Assembly (NCBI GenBank): GCA_025464095.1 | Contig: JAODMF010000022.1 | Coordinates: forward strand, 62,001 to 126,000 | Length of the DNA stretch: 64,000 bases | Direction: 5' to 3' | Origin: Glaciihabitans sp. | Lineage (GTDB): Bacteria > Actinomycetota > Actinomycetes > Actinomycetales > Microbacteriaceae | Part shown: in pieces, positions 18,680 through 26,516 of the stretch | How the letters are laid out: each line of letters opens with the position of its first letter | Numbering within the stretch: position 1 is the first letter of the stretch | Made by a program: the position numbers and the translations under genes | Notes under the pieces: generated by a model | Databases searched by the model: none | Told to the model about the DNA's origin: nothing | What the model saw: the letters and a program-made list of their open reading frames with translations, nothing else

Positions 18680-19954
18680 TTACTGGTAGGTCTTCTGCAG
18701 CGCCGTGGCTACGGCAGACGGCGTGGTCTGCTTGGTGAAGATTCCCTGGATGCCCTTCCACATGGCGTTGTTGAACTTGTCAGTGGTGAGCACGTCGATG
18801 TTGTAACCGAAGTCACCCGTGCCCGCTGCGATCTTCGACGTGTCGGAGATGATCTGCGAGAACAGCGGCGACGCCGTCACGGACGAGGTGTCGACCGGGA
18901 ACGCCGGGATGGAGTGCTGCTTTTCCACTTCGAAGAGCCCGTGCGCCGCCGTCATCTGGTAGTTGAGGAAGGTGAGAGCCGCGGCTGACTTCTTGGTCGA
19001 CGAGGAGATGAACAGTCCTGCGCCCAGGCCACCGCTGAAGATCCCGGTCCCCGTGCTCGACGGGAATGGGATGTAGCCGACCGGGAACTTTGCGTTGCGC
19101 TCGATGTCCTGCGCGAGCCACGATCCGGTCGGGTTAATGGCAGCCTTGCCCGAGTAGAACAGGGCGTTCGCGTTGTCGTAGGTGATGGCGGCCGGTGACG
19201 GCGTGAGCAGTCCCTCCTTGTTGAAGCGGTCCCAGACTCCGAGAGCGTTGCTCACCGGCGCGGTGTCCCACTTCGTGGTGCCAGCAATCAGGTCGGCGAT
19301 GCCCTTTGACCCAACCTCGCTGGAGAGGGCCATGCTCAGCAGGTGCCCGCCCTGCCAGCCTTCCTTGTCGCTCACCGCGAACGGGATAACGCCCATTGCC
19401 TTGAGCTTCTTCGCTCCGGCTTCCAGGTCGGCGAGGTTCGTCGGGGCCGTGATGCCGGCCTTGGTGAAGAGTTCCTTGTTGTAGAACAGGCCAACGCTCT
19501 CCAGCTGGTCAGGGATGCCGACGATCTTGCCATCGAACGTCACACGCTTCTGGGCGAAGTCGTAGATCGGCCAGTTGTACTTCTTGTACGACGCGGTCAG
19601 GTCGTACAGCAGTCCCGCCTTCTCCAGCGCGCCTGCGAAGCCGGGGCCGGTGTCGTACCCGAACACGTCGGGACCGTCGCCGGAGCGCAACTGGGTCTGC
19701 AGCACGGTGCGCACATTGTCGGCGGGAATCACATCAAGCTGCACCTTGATCTTCGGGTTTTCCTTCTCGAACTTCGCGATGTCGTCCTTCGTCAACTGAA
19801 GGTCGGCAGGGTCTTCCGGCTGGCCGATGAGAAAGCGGATGGAGTTCAGGTCCTTGTTGCCGCTGGAACTCGGGGCACCGCCGGTGCATCCCGCGAGCGT
19901 CAGTGCGACGATCGCGGAAATGCCGACCGCGGCGAGACGGACTTTCCTATTCAT
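18680..19954 (-). CDS. extracellular sugar-binding lipoprotein of an ABC importer
   Basis: The 424-residue solute-binding protein (SBP_bac_1 family) has a lipoprotein signal, MNRKVRLAAVGISAIVALTL then AGC with Cys23 as the lipid anchor. The mature chain shows the cluster 1 pattern: IAKFEKENPKIKVQLDVIPADNVRTVLQTQL, GPDVFGYDTGPGFAGALEKAGLLYDLT, GIPDQLESVGLFYNKELFTKAG, and WQGG. It captures the substrate outside the membrane and delivers it to the two permeases. A strong AAAGGAG ribosome site lies just upstream, fitting the high expression usual for binding proteins. Confidence 0.93.
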   Translation of the reverse strand: MNRKVRLAAVGISAIVALTLAGCTGGAPSSSGNKDLNSIRFLIGQPEDPADLQLTKDDIAKFEKENPKIKVQLDVIPADNVRTVLQTQLRSGDGPDVFGYDTGPGFAGALEKAGLLYDLTASYKKYNWPIYDFAQKRVTFDGKIVGIPDQLESVGLFYNKELFTKAGITAPTNLADLEAGAKKLKAMGVIPFAVSDKEGWQGGHLLSMALSSEVGSKGIADLIAGTTKWDTAPVSNALGVWDRFNKEGLLTPSPAAITYDNANALFYSGKAAINPTGSWLAQDIERNAKFPVGYIPFPSSTGTGIFSGGLGAGLFISSSTKKSAAALTFLNYQMTAAHGLFEVEKQHSIPAFPVDTSSVTASPLFSQIISDTSKIAAGTGDFGYNIDVLTTDKFNNAMWKGIQGIFTKQTTPSAVATALQKTYQ

Positions 19955-19999
19955 GGTGACTCCTTTGTCGTGGGTGGTGATTGGTGGTTGGTGTACGGG

Positions 20000-21079
20000 T
20001 CAGGGGGTGACGGTCACCCACGAGTTCGATCTCGCGGATTCCATCACGGCGACACTGATGCGCGCGGTGCGCAGTCCGTCGCTGAAGGTCGGCAGCACGT
20101 CGCGAGTGCTGCCAGCAATTGCTCGGTAGGTGTCTGCGACAAAGTTGGCGAAGCAGTCCGAATACCCCATCGGGTGACCGGCGGGAAGCGCCGACAGCGC
20201 GGCGGCCTCCGCCGAGAGGAAGCGCGGATCACGAATCACGGTGGTGGTCGTGGCTGTCGTCGCCCACCACATGGTCTCCGGCTGTTCCTGGTCGAAGGCG
20301 ACGGATGCGACAGCGCCACTGAGTTCGAAGTAGAGGCGGTTCTTCCGGCCGGGTGAAACCTGGCTGACAACGAGAGCGCCCAGCGCGCCGTTGTCGAAGC
20401 GCAGGTTGACAGACGCGATGTCTTCGGTTGCGACACTCACCGATCCACGCGTGTTGAAAACCGTGCTGGTGCTTGCGGAGACCTCGGTAATGCGAAGGCC
20501 GGAGACCCACTCAACGACGTCGCACCAGTGCGAGCCGATATCTGAAAAGGCGCGCGAGTCTCCCCCGCGCTGTGCCTCTACCCGCCAGTTCTCGTCGTCC
20601 GACGATGAAAGCCAGTCCTGCAGGTACGAGCCGTGTACCAGGTGGATGCGCCCAGCATCCCCTGACCCGACTCGGCTGTGCGCCTCGACCACGAGCGGGT
20701 GATACCGGTACACGAACGGGATCGTCGCGACGACGCCGGCTCGCGCCGCCCGCGCGGTGAGATCCGCTGCCTGCTCCGGCGTCAGTGCGAGCGGCTTCTC
20801 GCAGACGACGTGCTTGCCCGCTTCGATGGCGGCGACGCTGTACTCATAGTGAAGATGGTTGGGAACGCAGATGTGCACGACGTCAATCGACCGGTCGGCG
20901 AGCAGCGCTTCCACCGACACGACCGGAACCTTGAAACGCCAGTCGGCGCTGCTGTCGGTTGCGCGGTCAATGCTCGATCCTGCGACGGCGACCAGTATTG
21001 CGCCGGAACGGCGGATGGCGTCCGCGTGAACGCGGCCCATCATGCCCGTGCCGATTATTCCGGCGGAGATGCTCGTCAC
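20000..21079 (-). CDS. Gfo/Idh/MocA family oxidoreductase
   Basis: The 359-residue NAD(P)-dependent dehydrogenase begins VTSISAGIIGTGMMGRVHADAI, the Rossmann motif, followed by DVVHICVPNHLHYEYSVAAIEAGKHVVCEKPLALT with the catalytic EKP Lys. The C-terminal GFO/IDH domain includes DIGSHWCDVVEWVSG, where His is part of the usual active site. The GTG at 21079 has AAGGA seven bases upstream and a promoter behind it, so it is the first gene of the sugar operon. Gfo/Idh enzymes oxidise sugar or inositol hydroxyls, often at C3 of a glycoside. The substrate here is unknown. Confidence 0.9.
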   Translation of the reverse strand: MTSISAGIIGTGMMGRVHADAIRRSGAILVAVAGSSIDRATDSSADWRFKVPVVSVEALLADRSIDVVHICVPNHLHYEYSVAAIEAGKHVVCEKPLALTPEQAADLTARAARAGVVATIPFVYRYHPLVVEAHSRVGSGDAGRIHLVHGSYLQDWLSSSDDENWRVEAQRGGDSRAFSDIGSHWCDVVEWVSGLRITEVSASTSTVFNTRGSVSVATEDIASVNLRFDNGALGALVVSQVSPGRKNRLYFELSGAVASVAFDQEQPETMWWATTATTTTVIRDPRFLSAEAAALSALPAGHPMGYSDCFANFVADTYRAIAGSTRDVLPTFSDGLRTARISVAVMESARSNSWVTVTP

Positions 21080-21118
21080 TGAGTGTCCTTCAAGGTGGTG
21101 CGTGGGGTGTGCTCGGCA

Positions 21119-21147
21119 AACGTAACAAGGCGAAGTTATGCGCGCAA
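21119..21147 (-). promoter_or_regulatory. predicted promoter of the sugar operon
   Basis: On the minus strand TTGCGC (21147-21142) and TACGTT (21124-21119) are 17 nt apart, about 40 nt upstream of the GTG of the Gfo/Idh gene. Next to it, toward the divergent ROK gene, is an AT-rich block (21151-21168) that is a reasonable place for the ROK repressor to bind. A looser dyad GTT-N2-GCGC-N2-AAC (21135-21148) overlaps the -35 element. Confidence 0.45.
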
Positions 21148-21195
21148 CGGATTTTAGTAAGGTTTTTTCGTGCAAAAGTCGCTAGGGTTGTGCTC

Positions 21196-22401
21196 ATGTC
21201 ACTGACTGCCGATCACAGCGGTACTCCGATCGCCGCCTCTAAGGTGGCCGAGGCGGGCAGTCGCCTGCTCTCCTACATCGCGCGGAACCCCGGAACGAAC
21301 CGGGCCGACCTCGTGCTGGCATCCGGACTGTCCCGCACCACGGTGGCCAAGCGCCTCGACGAGTTCATCCGGATGGGGATGGTGCGAGAGACGCTGGGAG
21401 TGTCCATCGGCGGTCGACCGCCGCTCGAGCTGACGCTCAGCCCGGAATCGGGCGTGCTGCTCGCGGCAGATATCGGCGCTACCCACTGCAGCCTCGAAAT
21501 CGCTGACCTCGAGGGCACGGTGCTCGCGCAGGACACCTACGCGATCGTGATCGGAGACGGCCCGGATGCGGTGCTCCAAGAGATCGACGACCGCTTCCGC
21601 GCGCTGCTGGCCGGCCTCGGTCGCCCCGTCTCCGCGGTGCTCGCGATCGGCATCGGAGTTCCCGGGCCGGTCGAACACCTCACCGGCACTGTGGTGCGTC
21701 CGCCGATCATGCCCGGCTGGGACGGCTACCGCGTTCCCGACTTCTTCTCCGAGCGCTATGGCGCTCCCACCCTCGTCGACAACGATGTGAACCTGGCGGC
21801 CCTCGGCGAGTACTGGTTGCGCAACGAGTCCGCCGAACACCTGCTCTACGTCAAGATCAGCACGGGTATCGGGTGCGGCATCGTCAGTGGTGGCGTGCTG
21901 CACCGGGGCGCGGAGGGAGCCGCTGGCGACATCGGCCACATTCGAGTACCGGGCGCATCCGAAAGCATCTGCGCCTGCGGAAATATCGGATGCCTCGAGG
22001 CGGTCGCGGGTGGCGAGGCGATCGCACGCAGCCTGCGCGAACTTGGCCTGACCGACGTGTACACGGCGAAGGATGTCACGCGGCTGGCTATCGAGGGAAA
22101 TCGCCTCGCCCGACGCGCGGTCATTGATGCTTCCGAGAAGATCGGGCAGGTGCTCGCGTCGCTGGTGAGCTTCTACAACCCCAACGCGATCGTGATCGGC
22201 GGGCCGCTCACCGAACTGAATGAGGAATTGCTTGCCGGCATCCGCACCGCGATCTACCAGCGAGCCCTTCCGCTGGCAACTCGCGCGCTGCGGGTGGAGC
22301 GCAGCACCCACAGCAACTCGGTCGGGGCGCTGGGCGCCCGCGCGATGGCGCTCGACTTCATCCTCTCCCCCTCGGGCGTGCAGCAACTGCTCGCCCGCTA
22401 G
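21196..22401 (+). CDS. ROK-family transcriptional repressor
   Basis: The 401-residue protein joins an N-terminal winged helix (LLSYIARNPGTNRADLVLASGLSRTTVAKRLDE) to a ROK sugar-kinase-like domain with LAADIGATHCSLEIADLEG as phosphate loop and the zinc-site cysteines CACGNIGCLEAVAGG. ROK regulators bind a sugar or sugar phosphate and repress a transport operon. It is divergent from the Gfo/Idh-led operon, with 116 nt between the starts, and is the obvious local regulator. ATG 21196 matches the normal start; a TAGGGT -10 element lies just upstream, again hinting at a leaderless mRNA. Confidence 0.92.
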   Translation: MSLTADHSGTPIAASKVAEAGSRLLSYIARNPGTNRADLVLASGLSRTTVAKRLDEFIRMGMVRETLGVSIGGRPPLELTLSPESGVLLAADIGATHCSLEIADLEGTVLAQDTYAIVIGDGPDAVLQEIDDRFRALLAGLGRPVSAVLAIGIGVPGPVEHLTGTVVRPPIMPGWDGYRVPDFFSERYGAPTLVDNDVNLAALGEYWLRNESAEHLLYVKISTGIGCGIVSGGVLHRGAEGAAGDIGHIRVPGASESICACGNIGCLEAVAGGEAIARSLRELGLTDVYTAKDVTRLAIEGNRLARRAVIDASEKIGQVLASLVSFYNPNAIVIGGPLTELNEELLAGIRTAIYQRALPLATRALRVERSTHSNSVGALGARAMALDFILSPSGVQQLLAR

Positions 22402-22402
22402 A

Positions 22403-22466
22403 ACACGAGTTGCCCACTTTCGTCGCTATTTCACGCGAAATAGCGACACATCCGGGCAACTCGTGT
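22403..22466. repeat. 64-nt long palindromic (REP-like) element
   Basis: Outer arms ACACGAGTTGCCC (22403-22415) and GGGCAACTCGTGT (22454-22466) are perfectly complementary. Inside them GTCGCTATTTC (22422-22432) and GAAATAGCGAC (22437-22447) pair perfectly around a 4-nt loop. The two helices are separated by symmetric 6-nt internal loops. The element fills the gap between the convergent ROK and UPF0303 genes, so it can act as a bidirectional terminator, but its size and symmetry are beyond a normal terminator and suggest a dispersed palindromic repeat. Confidence 0.8.
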
Positions 22467-22471
22467 GGTGG

Positions 22472-22945
22472 TCAGGAGGCTAGGTAGCGCTTGATGGCCT
22501 CGGCGTTCGTGGCGTGGTCGACCACGTCGGGCTCGCCAGACATCGTGATCGTCGCGACGAGCTCTCCCCCGACGAACAGCGGGATGCTGCCGCCGTGGGC
22601 CTTGTGCGTCTCGTGATCGATGTCGTCGCGCTCCTCGAACGGGGCGCCGTCGGCGAGGTGCCTCAGCTTGACCAGCAGCGACGGTTCGCGGAACTTGCGA
22701 GCGACCGCGGCCTTACCGGCCAACCACGGGTCGTTGCCCTTGTTCGTGTTGCGCAACTTCGCGCGAAAAACCAGGTCATCGCCGATCACGATGTCGACGG
22801 CAAGGCTGTGCCCCGAGGACTTGATGACGTCGACCGCGATCAGGCCCAGTTCAACCGCGTCGTCGTAGCTGAAGTGTTCGAGTTCAACCGGCCCAGCGGC
22901 GACGAGCTCTTCGACGGTGAATTCGGGCAGGTTGTCAGTTGCCAC
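22472..22945 (-). CDS. UPF0303 / heme-degrading-domain (HbpS/GlcG-like) protein
   Basis: The 157-residue protein matches the UPF0303 family: FSYDDAVELGLIAVDVIKSSG, VVFRAKL-type strand (DDLVFRAKLRNTNKGNDPWLAGK) with the conserved N-D-x-W-L, and HETHKAHGGSIPLFVGGELVATITMSGEPDVVDH. The family has the GlcG/HbpS fold; its biochemical role is unclear although heme degradation is often annotated. The GTG at 22945 lies inside the end of the NUDIX gene (11-nt overlap), so the two are co-translated. The gene ends against the long palindrome. Confidence 0.85.
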   Translation of the reverse strand: MATDNLPEFTVEELVAAGPVELEHFSYDDAVELGLIAVDVIKSSGHSLAVDIVIGDDLVFRAKLRNTNKGNDPWLAGKAAVARKFREPSLLVKLRHLADGAPFEERDDIDHETHKAHGGSIPLFVGGELVATITMSGEPDVVDHATNAEAIKRYLAS

Positions 22946-23393
22946 GGGGCAGCTCCTTGGAGATGAGGTCGACAAGCTCTGCGGGTTCGTAGGGCTCGGT
23001 AGTGCTGCGAAGTTCGTCGAGGGTCCACCAGCGGGAGTCGAGAACATCGACGCGTTCGTCGTCCGTCCAATTATCCTGCGACGGCTGGAACGCATCCGTC
23101 ACGGCACGGTAGAACTCGGCGTGCCCGGTGTCGTGGTCCGCGTCGTCCCACGCCACGACAAAGTCGTGGCTCCAAACGGGCTCCCCGAGATCGTTCAGGA
23201 TCAGGCCCGTCTCCTCGAAGAGCTCGCGTTGTGCCGCCTGGGCGTGGGTCTCGCCCGGGTCCACTCCCCCGCCGGGCGTGATCCACCGGGCCATTCCGCT
23301 GGTATCGGGCGCCGTCGTGAGAAACAGAAGGATCCGGCCTTTCCGGTCGAAGAGCAGGATGCGGGACGTCAGCCTGTGGTGGTGACGGTTCAC
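22935..23393 (-). CDS. NUDIX hydrolase
   Basis: The 152-residue protein has a full NUDIX box, GGGVDPGETHAQAAQRELFEETGL, read as G-x5-E-x7-R-E-L-x-E-E-x-G. It should cleave a nucleoside diphosphate linked to another moiety using Mg2+. The N-terminus NRHHHRLTSRILLFDRKGRILLF and the tail RWWTLDELRSTTEPYEPAELVDLI fit the 8-oxo-dGTPase-like group, but the substrate cannot be told. The GTG start directly abuts the stop of the SDR gene upstream, so the SDR, NUDIX and UPF0303 genes form an operon. Confidence 0.88.
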   Translation of the reverse strand: MNRHHHRLTSRILLFDRKGRILLFLTTAPDTSGMARWITPGGGVDPGETHAQAAQRELFEETGLILNDLGEPVWSHDFVVAWDDADHDTGHAEFYRAVTDAFQPSQDNWTDDERVDVLDSRWWTLDELRSTTEPYEPAELVDLISKELPRGN

Positions 23394-24179
23394 CTAGGCC
23401 GTGAATTCGCTCACGTCGCCGACGTAACGCGTGTTGTTCGCCGGCACCGGCTCAACCGCGGCGAGGGCCACCTCCGCCGCGAACTCGCCGACGTTGTACA
23501 GGCGGCCAGCGGCCTCTTTACGAGCGTCGATCGCGCCGGGATTCGCCCGTTCAAGCAGCGTCGCGGTGACCGTTCCCTCGATCATGTCCCCGGAGACCAC
23601 GACGAAGCCGATTCCACGTTCCGCGAGCTGCGGGATCATCGCGCGCAGCGCATCCTCACCGGCCCGTTTGCTGAGAGCGATCGGCTGGTACTCGGGCATG
23701 GTCTCGACGTTCGAGTGGACAAAATGTGCCTGGTGGCTGGTCACGAATACAACGCGGCCGCCGTCGCTCAGGAGGGGAAGGGCAGTGTTCAGCAGCGTGA
23801 CCTGCGCGTCGCGGTTGAGCTGCATCGCGTAGTCCTCCGCCATGCCGCTTTCCATGCCGCCGGATGCGTTCATCACGAGAATGTCGAGACCGCCGTACGA
23901 GCTCTTGATCGTGTCGAAGAGCGCGCCCAGCGATTCCTCGTCGGTCAGGTCGGCGCCGATGGCGATCGCTTCTCCGCCGTTCGCTTCGAGAGCCGCGACG
24001 AGCTTGAGCGCGCGCGCCTCCTTGTTGCGGTAGTTGACGACGACGCGGGCGCCAGCCTCGGCAAAGTAGGTGACCGTGTCAGCGCCGATGCCGCGGGAAG
24101 AGCCGGTGACGAGAACGCGTTTGCCGGCGAGTTCGCCAGGCTTGAGGGGGTTGTTACTCACGATGGAAAACACTACCAA
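23394..24179 (-). CDS. short-chain dehydrogenase/reductase with an atypical active site
   Basis: The 261-residue protein has the SDR cofactor motif TGSSRGIG (residues 25-32), VVVNYRNKE typical of NADP binding, and NASGG in place of NNAG. The catalytic Ser is S148 in VTSHQAH. The active-site Tyr is unusual: K171 is preceded at -4 by Ile, and the only nearby Tyr is Y164 in MPEYQPIALSKRAGED, seven residues before the Lys. It may therefore be a divergent or non-catalytic SDR. A GTG at 24161 could be the true start. It heads the SDR-NUDIX-UPF0303 operon and is divergent from nfeD. Confidence 0.83.
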   Translation of the reverse strand: MVVFSIVSNNPLKPGELAGKRVLVTGSSRGIGADTVTYFAEAGARVVVNYRNKEARALKLVAALEANGGEAIAIGADLTDEESLGALFDTIKSSYGGLDILVMNASGGMESGMAEDYAMQLNRDAQVTLLNTALPLLSDGGRVVFVTSHQAHFVHSNVETMPEYQPIALSKRAGEDALRAMIPQLAERGIGFVVVSGDMIEGTVTATLLERANPGAIDARKEAAGRLYNVGEFAAEVALAAVEPVPANNTRYVGDVSEFTA

Positions 24180-24251
24180 GCCGACCCACCGCGAACGGGG
24201 AAGCAGGTGGTACGGTCTCTATCGAACGACACGAAGGGTGCCGGGTTCGCT

Positions 24252-24722
24252 ATGGATTTCATCGTGCAGTACGGATGGGTCCTTTGGGTCGCGCTCATCC
24301 TCGTTTTCGTCATCCTCGAGCTGTTCACCGTCAACTTCATTTTCCTCATGCTCGCCGTCGGCAGCATCGGTGGATTGATTGCCGAAGTGGCCGGCGCGCC
24401 GCTGTGGGTGCAACTGATCATTGCGGGTCTCGCGTCGCTGTTGCTGATGTTCACCATTCGACCGCCGTTGCTCCGCGCCCTGAAAAAGGGCGGCGATCCG
24501 GCCCGCAGCAACGTGGATGCCCTGATCGGCCAGGTCGGCGAAGTCACCACCGCATTCGTCGATGGTGTCGGTCACGCCAAGCTCGCCAATGGTGAGACGT
24601 GGACAGCCAGGCTCTCCACAGCGTCCGGACGCCCGCAGCTCGCGCTCGGCGACAAGGTCATCGTTCTCACCATCGAGGGAGCGACGGCCGTCGTCGCGCC
24701 CGCTGAAAGGACCACCCCATGA
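24252..24722 (+). CDS. NfeD family protein
   Basis: The 156-residue membrane protein has two or three hydrophobic helices (VLWVALILVFVILELFTVNF, LWVQLIIAGLASLLLMF) and a C-terminal soluble OB-fold domain (ALIGQVGEVTTAFVDGVGHAKLANGETWTARL). NfeD proteins work with the SPFH protein encoded next to them in membrane microdomains. ATG 24252 is used because earlier in-frame sequence is antisense to the SDR and NUDIX genes. It overlaps the SPFH start by four bases (ATGA). Confidence 0.9.
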   Translation: MDFIVQYGWVLWVALILVFVILELFTVNFIFLMLAVGSIGGLIAEVAGAPLWVQLIIAGLASLLLMFTIRPPLLRALKKGGDPARSNVDALIGQVGEVTTAFVDGVGHAKLANGETWTARLSTASGRPQLALGDKVIVLTIEGATAVVAPAERTTP

Positions 24723-25630
24723 CCGGCATCACCTTCGGGAACGTTCTACTGTTCATCGTTCTCGTCATTGTCGCGATCTTCGTCATCGTCACGCTGTTCC
24801 GAGCTGTTCGCATAGTGCCGCAGGCGACAGCGGGCGTGGTTGAGCGTCTCGGCAAGTACCACAAGACACTGCTTCCCGGCCTCAACATCCTCGTTCCCTT
24901 CGTCGACCGGATGCGCCCACTCCTCGACATGCGCGAGCAGGTCGTCTCGTTCCCCCCGCAGCCGGTCATCACCGAGGACAACCTGGTCGTCTCGATCGAC
25001 ACCGTCGTCTACTTCCAGGTCACGGATGCCCGCGCCGCTACCTATGAGATCCGCAACTATCTCGGCGCCGTCGAGCAGCTGACGACCACGACGCTTCGTA
25101 ACGTGGTTGGAAGCCTGAACCTCGAAGAGGCGCTCACCAGCCGCGACAAGATCAACAGCCAGCTGCGCATCGTGCTGGATGAGGCGACCGGCAAGTGGGG
25201 CGTTCGCGTCGGCCGTGTTGAACTGAAGGCGATCGAGCCGCCGGTGTCCATCCAGGACTCGATGGAAAAGCAGATGCGGGCAGAGCGCGACAAGCGCGCG
25301 GCGATCCTCACGGCCGAGGGCACGAAGCAGGCCGCGATCCTCCAGGCCGAGGGCGCGCGGCAGGCCGCCATCCTCAACGCGGAGGGTGATGCGAAGGCGC
25401 AGATTCTTCGTGCGGAAGGTGAGGCACAGGCCATCACCACGGTCTTCGGTGCGATCCACGCCGGCAACCCGGACGCCAAGCTGCTGGCCTACCAGTATCT
25501 TCAGACTCTCCCCAAGATCGCCGAAGGCGAATCGAACAAGCTGTGGATCATCCCATCGGAGCTCACCGAGGCGCTGAAGAACATCGGCCCCGGGTTCATC
25601 GATTCTCTGCGCAACACGACCCAGAATTGA
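24719..25630 (+). CDS. SPFH/Band 7 domain protein (QmcA/stomatin-like)
   Basis: The 303-residue protein has one N-terminal helix (NVLLFIVLVIVAIFVIVTLF), then the Band 7 domain: VERLGKYHKTLLPGLNILVPFVDRM, VSFPPQPVITEDNLVVSIDTVVYFQV and GVRVGRVELKAIEPP. A long coiled-coil follows with repeated E-G/A-x-x-Q/A-A-I-L units (residues about 195-240), which drives oligomerisation into a ring on the membrane. It probably organises the membrane and regulates proteolysis or transport, together with the NfeD protein. Translation is coupled to nfeD. Confidence 0.93.
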   Translation: MTGITFGNVLLFIVLVIVAIFVIVTLFRAVRIVPQATAGVVERLGKYHKTLLPGLNILVPFVDRMRPLLDMREQVVSFPPQPVITEDNLVVSIDTVVYFQVTDARAATYEIRNYLGAVEQLTTTTLRNVVGSLNLEEALTSRDKINSQLRIVLDEATGKWGVRVGRVELKAIEPPVSIQDSMEKQMRAERDKRAAILTAEGTKQAAILQAEGARQAAILNAEGDAKAQILRAEGEAQAITTVFGAIHAGNPDAKLLAYQYLQTLPKIAEGESNKLWIIPSELTEALKNIGPGFIDSLRNTTQN

Positions 25631-25637
25631 TCACTGG

Positions 25638-26405
25638 GTGACCGTTCCTTATCTGGAGACCCCGCTGCCGCGCGTTTTCGCGCATCGGGGGCTGGCGCTG
25701 GATGTGCCCGAGAACACGCTGCTCGCCTTCGTGAAAGCGCTCGCCCTTGGCGCGCACTATCTCGAGACTGACGTGCACGCGACCCTCGACGGCGTTGCGG
25801 TGATCAGTCACGACGCGGACCTGGTGCGCCTGGCGGGACTGAGGAAGAAGGTCGGCGAGCTGACGCTCGCGCAGCTCAAGGAGATCGACCTGGGCGAGGG
25901 CCAGACCTTCAGTTCACTGGCCGAGGCCCTTGAGGCGTTCCCGGATGCCCGCTTCAATATCGACATCAAGTCGACGGCCGCTGTTCGCCCGACGATCGCG
26001 GCGATCCTTGAGGCACGTGCGGTGCACCGGGTGCTGATCGGGTCGTTCGGGGGGCGTCGCCTGCGCGACACCCTGAAAGGCCTTCCTGGGGCTGCCCGTG
26101 GTGCTTCGCCAGCGCGGGTACTCCTCGTGGTAATCGCAGCGAAGCTCGGCATCACTCCCCTGCTTCGCGGGGCGGTGCGCCACATCGACGCGCTGCAGGT
26201 TCCGGAGCGGTTCGGGGGCATCCGGATTGCCACTCGCGGGATCGTTCGCCGGCTCCACGACGTCGGCATCGAGATGCACGTGTGGACGGTTAATGACGAG
26301 CGCATTATGCGTCGTTTGCTCGATATCGGAGTGGACGGTTTTATTACCGACCGCTCCGACCTTGCGCTCCGAATACTAGAAGAGCGCTCGTCGCGTTCGG
26401 CCTGA
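25638..26405 (+). CDS. glycerophosphodiester phosphodiesterase
   Basis: The 255-residue enzyme has the GDPD motifs FAHRGLALDVPENTLLAF (with the active-site HR and EN), YLETDVHATLDGVAVISHDADL and FNIDIKS, and ends with MHVWTVNDERIMRRLLDIGVDGFITDR. It hydrolyses glycerophosphodiesters to sn-glycerol 3-phosphate and an alcohol with Ca2+ or Mg2+. No signal peptide is seen, so it is cytosolic. The GTG lies seven bases after the SPFH gene, so it belongs to the same operon. A perfect 14-bp palindrome AGTCGCGCGCGACT (26407-26420) follows the stop. Confidence 0.92.
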   Translation: MTVPYLETPLPRVFAHRGLALDVPENTLLAFVKALALGAHYLETDVHATLDGVAVISHDADLVRLAGLRKKVGELTLAQLKEIDLGEGQTFSSLAEALEAFPDARFNIDIKSTAAVRPTIAAILEARAVHRVLIGSFGGRRLRDTLKGLPGAARGASPARVLLVVIAAKLGITPLLRGAVRHIDALQVPERFGGIRIATRGIVRRLHDVGIEMHVWTVNDERIMRRLLDIGVDGFITDRSDLALRILEERSSRSA

Positions 26406-26516
26406 TAGTCGCGCGCGACTGGGAGGTCGCTGTGAAAGCGCGCTGGGTTGAAAGGCTACGCCCAGCCCATGGGTTTATAACTTGGAATGCATCGGCAATT
26501 TAAAGGAGGCCACACA

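Noticed and set aside
22917-24251. Long N-terminal extension in frame with the NfeD gene
   Set aside because: The extra 445 codons are antisense to the NUDIX and SDR genes and have no membrane or NfeD character; NfeD begins at 24252.
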